Of a stretch of 23,758 nt of DNA, positions 1-7,162 are shown piece after piece. The position numbers and the translations under genes are program-made. Source of the stretch: Flavobacteriaceae bacterium (GTDB taxonomy: Bacteria; Bacteroidota; Bacteroidia; Flavobacteriales; Flavobacteriaceae); assembly GCA_013001365.1 (NCBI GenBank), contig JABDMQ010000013.1, positions 1-23,758 on the forward strand, read 5' to 3'. Numbering within the stretch: position 1 is the stretch's first letter; each line of letters opens with the position of its first letter. The notes beneath the pieces were generated by a model. That model did no database searches. It was given only the letters and a program-made list of their open reading frames with translations, and was not told where the DNA came from.

Positions 1-1495
1 TAGGTTGGAGATCAGCAATTTCTGCACCAGCATTGCTTGTACTGGTTTCAGCAAAGTCTACATTGAATGCATGGTTGAAGGTCCATGCTGAAACGTCGTA
101 GAACAAACTATCCGTAAAGGTCGTTCGCACATCGAACATAGCATTGATCAATCGTGTATTCCTTTGATTCTTTGGCACAACATAACTATATCCTTTCTTG
201 AAGTTCTTGCCATTAGTTGAAAAATCCCTACTTACTTCATGAATCGTTATTTTATGACGCTTTAATATTTCTGCTAAATGAAACGTACGAGCAGCATCCT
301 TTTCACTACCGAAAACTATGGCCTTATTACCTTGTCGAGATGCTTCATTACGTGCATTACTGAAAAAGCTCCTCTGATAATCCAATATTTTAACTCGCAT
401 GTTCTTAGCAGCCTCTAATGTCGATAATGCTGCGGTTAGCTGGTTTCTTATTGTAAATGGGAAAGTCAATATGCCGTTGGCACTTTCCTGGATGTGTCCT
501 CTTGAACTAGCTTGCTCAAACAAGATCCCTATACCGCCGTTTATATCGGGGAATGTAGATCCTTTACCATAATAGAAATCATCAAAACTCTCCTCTGTAT
601 AATACAAAGAACCAATTTTGTCAAGCGCTTTCGCGTGATAATTCCCTATTTCCTTGGTTAATTGCTGATTCATTTGTGGGGTCAGTGGATGTGTTCGTGA
701 TGGAATTCCTGGTTGAAAGAAGAATGTTGCATTGGTCCCCATTTCATGATGGTCTGTCAAAATGTTTGGCATCCATTTGTGGAAAGAAGCTATTCTTGCC
801 CGCGATTCAGGTAATTGAACAGGTAGCCAATCTCGATTCATGTCGAACCAATAATGATTTGTTCTTCCTCCAGGCCATACTTCACTGTACTCACGATCGT
901 TTGGATCAGCATTAAGGTTTTTGCTCTTGTTAACATTGGCCCAATATGCAAAACGTTGTAATCCATCTGGATTGAAAGAGGGGTCGAATAGTATGACCGT
1001 GTTATCTAAAAGGTCTTTCACATCTTGACTTTGAGAAGCTGCTAAATGATAAGCAGCCAGTAATGACGCATTGCTACCACTTGGTTCGTTACCATGTATG
1101 GAAAACCCTTGGTACACGACAATAGGCATGTTAGATGTATTCAAGGTGTTCGAATTTTCCTCGGTTAGGGCAACATGAGAATTCCTGATATTATCGATAT
1201 CTGCATGATTTTCTGGAGACGTAATGGTCAATAGTAAAATTGGTCGATCCTCAAAGGTCTTTCCGCGATCTTCAATAGTTATCCTATCAGAAGATGCAGC
1301 TAATGCATTCATGTACATCATCAATTTGTCATGAGTAACATGCCATTTTCCTACTTGATGACCGATGATGCTTTCTGGAGTCGGAATGGACTTATCATAG
1401 TCATTATGATCAGGGAGGTAATAAGAAAGGTCAACGGGGTCTTGGGCTTGAATTGTTAGTGATATCAAGCAAAACAAGATAAAAAAAGTTCTCAT
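1..1495 (-). CDS. Secreted M14-family zinc carboxypeptidase, partial (C-terminus outside window)
   Basis: The reading frame stays open from an ATG at 1495 to the window edge, giving 498 codons of N-terminal sequence. It begins with a Sec signal peptide (about residues 1-18, MRTFFILFCLISLTIQAQ), so the enzyme is exported. The M14 metallocarboxypeptidase layout is visible: zinc ligands H134 and E137 in IHGNEPSG, the FDPSFNPDG stretch, substrate-binding R221 in MNRDWLP, a third zinc-ligand His (H249 or H250 in TDHHEMG) and the catalytic Glu E327 in GILFEQAS. Residues after about 340 form an extra C-terminal domain typical of large Bacteroidota M14 proteins. Expected role: removal of C-terminal residues from peptides in the periplasm or outside the cell, probably for nutrition. 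It lies 33 bp beyond the terminator of the PUR-like gene, so it is probably transcribed separately. A C-terminal T9SS signal may exist but cannot be seen here. Confidence 0.92.
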   Translation of the reverse strand, partial: MRTFFILFCLISLTIQAQDPVDLSYYLPDHNDYDKSIPTPESIIGHQVGKWHVTHDKLMMYMNALAASSDRITIEDRGKTFEDRPILLLTITSPENHADIDNIRNSHVALTEENSNTLNTSNMPIVVYQGFSIHGNEPSGSNASLLAAYHLAASQSQDVKDLLDNTVILFDPSFNPDGLQRFAYWANVNKSKNLNADPNDREYSEVWPGGRTNHYWFDMNRDWLPVQLPESRARIASFHKWMPNILTDHHEMGTNATFFFQPGIPSRTHPLTPQMNQQLTKEIGNYHAKALDKIGSLYYTEESFDDFYYGKGSTFPDINGGIGILFEQASSRGHIQESANGILTFPFTIRNQLTAALSTLEAAKNMRVKILDYQRSFFSNARNEASRQGNKAIVFGSEKDAARTFHLAEILKRHKITIHEVSRDFSTNGKNFKKGYSYVVPKNQRNTRLINAMFDVRTTFTDSLFYDVSAWTFNHAFNVDFAETSTSNAGAEIADLQP

Positions 1496-1528
1496 TGTGG
1501 AGGATTGATTAGTTGATAAGTTAAAGAT

Positions 1529-1569
1529 AAAAAAAACCGTTACTTATAAGTAACGGTTTAGTTTTTTTT
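1529..1569 (-). terminator. Bidirectional Rho-independent terminator between PUR-like gene and M14 peptidase
   Basis: Positions 1534-1559 are a perfect 26-base palindrome (arms AAACCGTTACTTA and its complement). It is followed by eight T on the minus strand (A run 1529-1536) and by eight T on the plus strand (1562-1569). Both flanking genes read leftward, so it most likely ends the PUR-like transcript just after its stop at 1584. Confidence 0.85.
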
Positions 1570-1583
1570 AAGATAAGACAGGT

Positions 1584-1979
1584 TTATATATCATCGAATT
1601 CTACATCCGTGAAACTTTCAGGTGATGGCTCATCATTAGAGACCGTACCGCCTTCGCCCTTGTCGGCATCTTCGTAATCTTTCTTGAAATCTTTCTGATG
1701 ACGCTCGCTGATTACTTCATTTCCTTTTTCAGCGATAATATAGTCGGTCATTTCGGCAAGGATTTCCCTAAATTCAGAAAAATCCTCTTTATATAGATAG
1801 ATTTTGTGCTTCTTGTAATGGTAGGAACCATCATCATTTGTAAACTTCTTGCTTTCGGTAATTGTAAGGTAATAATCCTGTGCTTTAGTGGCTCTTACAT
1901 CAAAGAAATAAGTTCTTCTTCCTGCTCTTAGCACTTTTGAGAAAATTTCTTCCTGCTCCATCATATCATGATTGCCCAT
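1584..1979 (-). CDS. PUR-like nucleic-acid-binding protein (DUF3276 family)
   Basis: This 131-aa cytosolic protein matches the Bacteroidota DUF3276/PUR family, small homologues of the eukaryotic Pur-alpha repeat that bind single-stranded DNA or RNA. The family hallmark near the N-terminus, EEIFSKVLRAGRRTYFFDVR (about residues 10-29), is intact, followed by the beta-rich KAQDYYLTITESKKF segment and an alpha-helical part with FREILAEMTDYI. The last 35 residues are acidic and probably disordered. The start at 1979 is preferred because family members begin a few residues before this motif, though M6 or M7 is possible. There is no signal peptide and no recognisable promoter upstream. A terminator follows directly. 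A role in nucleic-acid binding is inferred from the family; the physiological target is not apparent from context. Confidence 0.88.
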   Translation of the reverse strand: MGNHDMMEQEEIFSKVLRAGRRTYFFDVRATKAQDYYLTITESKKFTNDDGSYHYKKHKIYLYKEDFSEFREILAEMTDYIIAEKGNEVISERHQKDFKKDYEDADKGEGGTVSNDEPSPESFTDVEFDDI

Positions 1980-2129
1980 TTATTCTAGTTTTTGATTAGT
2001 TAAAGTGATTCAAAAATCTAAAAAAAAAGCATATAAACAAAAAATTATGATATTTCTTTTAATATCATTTCCCAAAGCCACATCGATACCTTTGATGCTC
2101 AATTATAGATGGGCTTGGTAATAATTTTA

Positions 2130-3893
2130 TTAGTATTCCTGGCGAGAGGATTCACTTAATTGTTTTAAGTAAAGGTCTTTATAGTAACCTTCTTCATTAA
2201 TTAGATCTTGATGTGAGCCTTGTTGTATGATCCGTCCTTGATCCAGAACGATTATCTTATCAGCATTCTTTGCTGACGATACCCTGTGACTTACGATAAC
2301 GGTTGTCTTGCCTGCAGAGACTTTTGCGAGATTCTTAAGGATCTTCTCTTCTGTTTCAGTATCAACGGCTGAAAGACAATCGTCAAACAATAAGATGTTG
2401 GGTTTCTTTATGATAGACCTAGCTATAGAAACACGTTGTTTCTGGCCCCCAGAAAGGGTTATTCCTCGTTCGCCTAATATTGTATCATAGCCATTATTGA
2501 ATTTGATGATATTATTGTGAACCGATGCATTTTTAGCCGCTTCAATGACTTCTTCATCAGTGGCATCCTCTTTTCCGAATTTTATATTGTTCTTGATCGT
2601 ATCGGAAAACAAGAAAGCATCTTGTGGCACGTATCCAATGCTTTCCCTAAGATCGGTAATATGCAGTTGTTCAATTGGATTGCCATCAATAAGAATTGAT
2701 CCTTCATCGATGTCGTAGAGCCTGCCGATCAAATCCAGAATGGTCGATTTACCTGATCCTGTCTTGCCAATAATGGCAAGCGTTTCACCATGGTCTACCT
2801 TAAAGCTAACGCCATTCAATGCCGTGATATTAGTGTCATCATAAGTAAAATGAACGTTCTTGAACACAATATCGCCAACAATCTCACTTCTTATTTCTGA
2901 ATTATTTCTTATTTCAGGTTCAATTTTCAAGAATTCATTAATCCGTTTTTGAGATGCTTCCGCTCGCTGAACTAATGAAGTAACCCATCCAATGGTTGCC
3001 ACTGGCCAAGTAAGCATGTTAACATAAATAATGAATTCGGTCAGCGTTCCTAATTCGATCTCTCCATTCATGTACTGGACACCTCCAATGTATATTACAA
3101 TTAAATTACTGGCCCCTATCAACAATATCATCATAGGGAAGAACATGGCCCTAATTCGCACTAGGTCCAATTGTTTCTGTCGACTTCCCGCTGAAAGGTC
3201 GTTGAATTCGTTATAGACCTGGTTCTCTATACCATAGGCCTTAATAACGGAAATACCGCTGAAAGACTCTTGTGTGAATGTTGACAATTTAGAGAGGTAT
3301 TCTTGCACAATTGTACTTCTTTTATGGATCTCCTTGCTCAGTTGATAAATGGCAACAGACAGTATAGGAAGAGGAAGTATGGTATATAAAGTAAGTTTAG
3401 GAGCTTGTTGGAACATATATATTAGCGCAATGACGAATAATGTAATTGTATTTATAGTGTACATAATAGCTGGACCAGCATACATTCTTACTGCACTCAC
3501 GTCTTCGGTAATCCTATTCATCAGATCACCTGTCCTATTTTTTTTGTAAAAGTTCAATGAAAGTCTTTGGTATTGCTGATACACTTCATTCTTCAAATCA
3601 AATTCAATGTATCTCGAGACATTAATGATCGTTTGTCTCATAAGGAATGTGAAAAGACCTGCAATTATCGCAGCACCTATGATCCATAGGATATTTATCA
3701 ATAATTCCGATTTTACAATGGCTATGTCTGTGACAATGCCTTTCCGATAATTGTCAACAACATTAATGGATTCCCTGATGAACCTTGGCGTAAAAAGCAA
3801 GAAAATACGCGCAATTATCGTAATTACAATACCTAATAGTAGTCGATATCTATACTTGTAAAAATATTTGTTGAGGTGTTGTAGTTCTTTCAT
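2130..3893 (-). CDS. ABC exporter half-transporter (fused permease and ATPase, MdlA/MsbA type)
   Basis: This 587-aa protein has the usual exporter order. A membrane domain comes first, with six helices at about 18-37, 64-85, 139-161, 168-186, 248-270 and 283-304. The nucleotide-binding domain starts near 340, with Walker A GKTGSGKST (376-384), signature LSGGQ (480-484), Walker B ILLFDD (500-505) and a VSHR H-loop. It acts in the cytoplasmic membrane as a dimer and exports an unknown, probably lipophilic, substrate. The catalytic Glu after Walker B is replaced by Asp (D505, context FDDCLSAVD), as in the degenerate half of heterodimeric exporters, but no partner subunit lies in the window. It is divergent from nusB across a 294-bp gap. 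Length and domain boundaries are normal for the family. Confidence 0.93.
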   Translation of the reverse strand: MKELQHLNKYFYKYRYRLLLGIVITIIARIFLLFTPRFIRESINVVDNYRKGIVTDIAIVKSELLINILWIIGAAIIAGLFTFLMRQTIINVSRYIEFDLKNEVYQQYQRLSLNFYKKNRTGDLMNRITEDVSAVRMYAGPAIMYTINTITLFVIALIYMFQQAPKLTLYTILPLPILSVAIYQLSKEIHKRSTIVQEYLSKLSTFTQESFSGISVIKAYGIENQVYNEFNDLSAGSRQKQLDLVRIRAMFFPMMILLIGASNLIVIYIGGVQYMNGEIELGTLTEFIIYVNMLTWPVATIGWVTSLVQRAEASQKRINEFLKIEPEIRNNSEIRSEIVGDIVFKNVHFTYDDTNITALNGVSFKVDHGETLAIIGKTGSGKSTILDLIGRLYDIDEGSILIDGNPIEQLHITDLRESIGYVPQDAFLFSDTIKNNIKFGKEDATDEEVIEAAKNASVHNNIIKFNNGYDTILGERGITLSGGQKQRVSIARSIIKKPNILLFDDCLSAVDTETEEKILKNLAKVSAGKTTVIVSHRVSSAKNADKIIVLDQGRIIQQGSHQDLINEEGYYKDLYLKQLSESSRQEY

Positions 3894-3964
3894 TAAAAGT
3901 GAAATGCGATTAAATAAGACTAAATGGTATCGGTATTGACTTTAATTAAGCCTTTTTGCAGCCA

Positions 3965-3972
3965 CAAAGATA
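3965..3972 (-). promoter_or_regulatory. Possible -7 element for the ABC exporter gene
   Basis: On the minus strand these bases read TATCTTTG, matching the Bacteroidota -7 consensus TAnnTTTG. They lie about 70 bp upstream of the ABC exporter start. No well-spaced TTG is seen upstream of it, so this is a partial match only. The rest of the 294-bp divergent gap (3894-4187) holds only AT-rich sequence and the nusB promoter. Confidence 0.4.
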
Positions 3973-4124
3973 ACTGATTAACGTGAATACATTGAAAATG
4001 ATTGTTTCCAATTATAGGATTTATTCAATTATTGCATAAATGAAGCAGGTCTTAGTTAAATCACTCAATTTCATTGTCCTTTCAAAAAAAGAAAATGTCT
4101 ATTAGGTTGCTGAATGAATAATAC

Positions 4125-4132
4125 TATTTTTG
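4125..4132 (+). promoter_or_regulatory. Probable -7 element for nusB
   Basis: TATTTTTG fits the Bacteroidota -7 consensus TAnnTTTG and lies 55 bp before the nusB ATG. A TTG at 4107-4109 is only 15 bp upstream, shorter than the usual 17-20 bp, so the -33 box is doubtful. Confidence 0.5.
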
Positions 4133-4187
4133 CATTGCAGTAATCCGTAAATGATTATTGGCCATTCGTTAAAAGTTCTTTTTTTAT

Positions 4188-5129
4188 ATGCTCAATAGAA
4201 GACATATTCGTGTTAAGGTAATGCAATCACTTTTTAGTTTCTCAGAAACCGGGGACGATTTAAAGTCAAGCACCAAATTCTTGAACGAAAGTATAACTAG
4301 CCTGTATGATCTTTATTTATTGATGATTTCAACGCTCCCAGAAATCCATGCAAAAACAGAAAATTATCTGAAGAAATCTCAGCAAAAACATTTGGCTACA
4401 GAGGAGGAGAAAGATCCTAACATGAAGTTCGTTAGAAATCAAGTCCTCAAGAAACTTAGGTATAACAAGGTTTTACAAGAGGAGTTAAATAAACGTAAGC
4501 TAGTCAATTGGAAGATTGATGACGAATATATCGATATTCTGTTCAAGGAAACAATCCAAAGTGACACATATGCGAAGTATATGGGGTTAGGGACCTATTC
4601 GTTCAAGGAGGACCTTGATTTTGTAGTTGCTCTATTCAAGAATGTCATTGCACCTAATGATAAGATATATGACTATTTAGAAGACAAGAAATTGACTTGG
4701 ATAGACGATTTACCTCTTGTTAACACCTCTATCCTTAAACTCTTGCGGAAAACTCAAATTGATTCGCTAGACTCTCATTTTATTCCGCCTTTATTTAAAG
4801 ATGAAGAAGACAAATCCTTTGGTACTGAGCTTTTCACGAAAACAGTCGAAAACTCTGAATCCTATGCCAATGAAATCAAGACAAGAACCAAGAATTGGGA
4901 CAGTGAACGTTTAGCTGCAATGGATGCCGTACTTTTGAAAATGGCCATTTGCGAATTCCTTGAATTCCCGACAATTCCCATAAAAGTTACCATTAATGAA
5001 TATTTAGAGATTGCAAAAGAGTATTCTACACCAAAAAGCAGTGTGTTCATTAATGGTATTTTGGATAAAGTCGTAAGTGAGTTCAAAGCAGATGGAAAAC
5101 TCAATAAATCGGGTAGGGGATTGATGTAA
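4188..5129 (+). CDS. nusB: Transcription antitermination factor NusB, long Bacteroidota form
   Basis: NusB joins NusE (S10) on boxA RNA to support rRNA antitermination. The N-terminal RNA-binding helix is recognisable (RRHIRVKVMQSLFSF, residues 4-18). The conserved C-terminal core runs from about 237 to 300: W and R, then AAMDAVLLKMAICEF, then PIKVTINEYLEIAKEYS and FINGILDKV. At 313 aa the protein is more than twice the length of E. coli NusB. The extra residues (about 60-150) are charged and helical and sit between the two conserved ends, which I believe is usual in this phylum. It is followed closely by the DUF1573 lipoprotein and yajC genes. There is no membrane segment or signal peptide. 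Confidence 0.93.
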   Translation: MLNRRHIRVKVMQSLFSFSETGDDLKSSTKFLNESITSLYDLYLLMISTLPEIHAKTENYLKKSQQKHLATEEEKDPNMKFVRNQVLKKLRYNKVLQEELNKRKLVNWKIDDEYIDILFKETIQSDTYAKYMGLGTYSFKEDLDFVVALFKNVIAPNDKIYDYLEDKKLTWIDDLPLVNTSILKLLRKTQIDSLDSHFIPPLFKDEEDKSFGTELFTKTVENSESYANEIKTRTKNWDSERLAAMDAVLLKMAICEFLEFPTIPIKVTINEYLEIAKEYSTPKSSVFINGILDKVVSEFKADGKLNKSGRGLM

Positions 5130-5151
5130 ATTAAAATAATTAGTACTTTAG
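5121..5151 (+). promoter_or_regulatory. Possible internal promoter for the DUF1573 lipoprotein gene
   Basis: TTG at 5121-5123, a 20-bp spacer and TACTTTAG at 5144-5151 nearly match the Bacteroidota consensus (one mismatch in TAnnTTTG). The site overlaps the last codons of nusB and is 26 bp before the lipoprotein start. It may let the lipoprotein and yajC be expressed apart from nusB. Confidence 0.4.
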
Positions 5152-5176
5152 CGGCAACAAATTAAAATTGAATATT

Positions 5177-5707
5177 ATGAAAAAATTATTTCTAGGTGTT
5201 TTTGCACTTTCCTTATTTGTTTTTACATCATGTAAAGAAGATGCTTCAAGCAAGATCAAAGACGAGAATGTTGCTCAGGCAGCAGAGCGTGATGCAAATG
5301 CGAATAAGATGCCGGTTATTGAGTTTGATAAATCGGAACACGATTTCGGTACAATTCAAGATGGTACACCTCAAGAAACCGTATTCACGTACAAGAATAC
5401 TGGTAATGCACCATTAGTTATTACCAACATTAAAAGTACTTGTGGATGTACTGTTCCTCAGGATTGGAGTAGAGAACCTTTGGCTTCTGGAGAATCAAGT
5501 AGTTTTACGGTCAAGTTCAACGGAAAGGGTAACGGACAGGTTTCAAAAACCATTACAGTTGTAGCTAATACGGCTAAGGGTAATGAAATGGTTCGCATCA
5601 AGGCCAATGTTAACAATCCTAACGCTAAGTTGCCTAATACTCCAATTCAAAGTGTTAGTACACAAACTAGCACTCAGCCTGGACACGAAGGCCATAACCA
5701 TAATTAA
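5177..5707 (+). CDS. DUF1573-domain lipoprotein with His-rich tail
   Basis: This is a 176-aa exported lipoprotein. The lipobox FTSC places the lipidated cysteine at C19. I take the ATG at 5177 as the start because it gives a canonical signal (MKKLFLGVFALSLFVFTSC) and follows an A-rich leader; an in-frame TTG nine bases earlier is less likely. Residues about 48-147 form the immunoglobulin-like DUF1573 domain: HDFGTI, then FTYKNTGNAPLVI, then the family signature STCGCTVP with C89 and C91. The tail (about 148-176) is Pro/Thr/Gln-rich and ends in GHEGHNHN, a possible metal-binding end. The DUF1573 role is not established; an envelope adhesion, scaffold or metal-linked role is inference. The gene sits between nusB and yajC, only 8 bp before the latter. 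Confidence 0.88.
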   Translation: MKKLFLGVFALSLFVFTSCKEDASSKIKDENVAQAAERDANANKMPVIEFDKSEHDFGTIQDGTPQETVFTYKNTGNAPLVITNIKSTCGCTVPQDWSREPLASGESSSFTVKFNGKGNGQVSKTITVVANTAKGNEMVRIKANVNNPNAKLPNTPIQSVSTQTSTQPGHEGHNHN

Positions 5708-5715
5708 TACTTAGT

Positions 5716-6015
5716 ATGGGAGAAGGTATTGGCGCTTTTTTGCCTTTTATTTTAATGTTCTTAGTGGTGTATTTCTTTATGATCGCACCTCAGATGAAAA
5801 AGGCAAAACAAGAAAAGAAGTTCAATAGTGAATTGAAACGAGGCGATAAGGTCATTACCAAAAGCGGTATGTATGCCAAGGTCATGGATTTGAATGATAA
5901 GGACAATAGTTGTGTGCTAGAAACCATGTCCGGCAAGATCAAATTCGATCGTTCTGCTATCTCTATGGAGATGAGTAAAAAACTCAACACAGCTCCTCCC
6001 GCAGTTAAGAAATAA
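5716..6015 (+). CDS. yajC: Sec translocon accessory subunit YajC
   Basis: YajC is a small inner-membrane partner of SecDF in protein export. The 99-aa product has a short N-terminus, one transmembrane helix (about residues 7-23, FLPFILMFLVVYFFMIAPQ) and a basic KKAKQEKKF segment. The conserved cytosolic fold follows, with LKRGDKVITKSGMYAKV and the later FDRSAI segment. Length and layout are standard for the family. It starts 8 bp after the DUF1573 gene, so the two are co-transcribed, and it ends at a strong terminator. The usual partner genes secD and secF are not in the window. Confidence 0.93.
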   Translation: MGEGIGAFLPFILMFLVVYFFMIAPQMKKAKQEKKFNSELKRGDKVITKSGMYAKVMDLNDKDNSCVLETMSGKIKFDRSAISMEMSKKLNTAPPAVKK

Positions 6016-6045
6016 AAAAAAGCGACCAAATGGTCGCTTTTTTTG
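6013..6045. terminator. Bidirectional Rho-independent terminator after yajC
   Basis: AGCGACCA (6021-6028), a 2-base AA loop and TGGTCGCT (6031-6038) form a GC-rich hairpin flanked by an A run on the left and a T run on the right (6039-6044). It lies between convergent yajC (ends 6015) and the DUF1801 gene (ends 6047) and can serve both. Confidence 0.93.
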
Positions 6046-6046
6046 T

Positions 6047-6652
6047 TTAACAATTCTTGTATTTATCGTTAAGGCCTTTACCTTCTAATATCATTGGGAT
6101 GATTTTATCAAGCCTTGTCTGTTTGGTAGATTCTCTTTTTGCAGATCCTATGTACTCACAGTACTCCCTTTGCTTATATGGCGATAGTGCATCAAAACAC
6201 TTCTTCAAGTCTAAATTTGGTTTTAGAATATCCTCCAGTTCCTTCGGGATAATAGTTTCCTTTTTCTTTCTTTCTGGTTTTATCTCCTTGCCAAGTTTTT
6301 GGTTTTCAATGGCTTCCTTAGCATATTTCAGTATTAGTTTTTCATCTAGTTCATCTATGGACTTAAAACGCCATTGTCTCATGGCCTTTGTTTTACCTTC
6401 TTGGGCATTCATGAGAACCTTCTCTTCATCTTTCAGGAACACACCATTAAAGAACCAAATGCCAAAATGGTCCTTGAAACCAGCTATTCCAGCTACATTC
6501 TTCCCATTTACGGTATAAGTCGGTATGCCCCATTTAAGGGTTTCGATAAATTCTGTTTTTAATAGGATCCGACGAAGATCATTAAGTTCAGCAGTCCATT
6601 TTGAACCTGATTCAATATATTCTTCTACTGAAGATGCTCTTTTCATTGCCAT
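6047..6652 (-). CDS. DUF1801 / YdeI-OmpD-associated family protein
   Basis: This 201-aa soluble protein has two recognisable parts. Residues about 8-115 resemble DUF1801 (YdhG-like): ELNDLRRILLKTEFIETLKWGIPTYT, then FKDHFGIWFFNGVFLKD. This small fold is shared with frataxin-like proteins. Residues about 135-195 resemble the YdeI/OmpD-associated C-terminal module: IPKELEDILKPNLDLKKCFDALSPYKQREYCEYI and AKRESTKQTRLDKII. Such proteins are common in Bacteroidota and have no firm biochemical role; stress or metal-linked functions have been proposed for relatives. There is no signal peptide. The gene begins 6 bp after the end of the DinB-like gene and is the last gene of the pepT cluster. It ends 2 bp from the shared terminator. 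Confidence 0.85.
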   Translation of the reverse strand: MAMKRASSVEEYIESGSKWTAELNDLRRILLKTEFIETLKWGIPTYTVNGKNVAGIAGFKDHFGIWFFNGVFLKDEEKVLMNAQEGKTKAMRQWRFKSIDELDEKLILKYAKEAIENQKLGKEIKPERKKKETIIPKELEDILKPNLDLKKCFDALSPYKQREYCEYIGSAKRESTKQTRLDKIIPMILEGKGLNDKYKNC

Positions 6653-6658
6653 GATTCG

Positions 6659-7162
6659 TTACCATTTTCCAGCGTAATTAAGATCGCTTTCTGATAGGTA
6701 TTCAAGATAATCAAATTTTTGCTTGATGATCTGTCGCATATGAAGATAATCATGTGCCAACCAATTGGATAAATAATATCTAGCGGACAATTCACCCTTT
6801 TCTTCATGATAATAAGAATTGTCCCAATTGGCATTTTCCAAAGATTGAAGCCATAAAACTGAATCATCTCGTTCTTTTATGAATTCTTGAACCATGAATC
6901 CGTAATCTTGGTTCATATATTTGCGTTCAATTATCCAATCTAGAGGATTGAACGGCGGAGGCGGTTTTTCGGGATTATCTAAAACCCATTTCACACGAAA
7001 TCGAAAGTCATCACGCTCCTCATCGTACAAATGGCATATGATCTCCAGAAGGCACCACTTTTCTTTTGATGGCCGCCATGTTATGAAATCACTGTCCACA
7101 CCTTTTAATAACTCCAAGAAAACAAGCTTATTAAGCTTGAGTTGCTTAGTAATATCAATCAT
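6659..7162 (-). CDS. DinB-like (YfiT-type) putative metal-dependent protein
   Basis: This is a 167-aa soluble four-helix-bundle protein of the DinB superfamily. The three histidines that bind a divalent metal in the family are visible: H44 in LEIICHLYDEERDD, and H137 and H141 in LAHDYLHMRQI. The WRPSKEKWCLLEIICHL segment is the typical entry into the fold. Family members include thiol-dependent S-transferases and DNA-damage-induced proteins, so the exact substrate cannot be named. Its start overlaps the last 8 bp of pepT and it ends 6 bp before the DUF1801 gene. The three are almost certainly one transcript with translational coupling. A tract of four consecutive prolines (67-70) is an oddity within the loop between helices. 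Confidence 0.87.
   Translation of the reverse strand: MIDITKQLKLNKLVFLELLKGVDSDFITWRPSKEKWCLLEIICHLYDEERDDFRFRVKWVLDNPEKPPPPFNPLDWIIERKYMNQDYGFMVQEFIKERDDSVLWLQSLENANWDNSYYHEEKGELSARYYLSNWLAHDYLHMRQIIKQKFDYLEYLSESDLNYAGKW

Noticed and set aside
676..915. A 79-codon plus-strand frame in the first 1.5 kb
   Set aside because: It is antisense to the M14 peptidase, whose zinc ligands are intact through the same stretch.
1980..2060. A possible promoter for the PUR-like gene on the minus strand
   Set aside because: TAATTTTTTG has the wrong spacing for TAnnTTTG; no better match was seen.
6057..6518. A 153-codon plus-strand frame opposite the DUF1801 gene
   Set aside because: The product is Ser/Phe-rich with no recognisable fold, and the minus-strand gene has clear family motifs and context.
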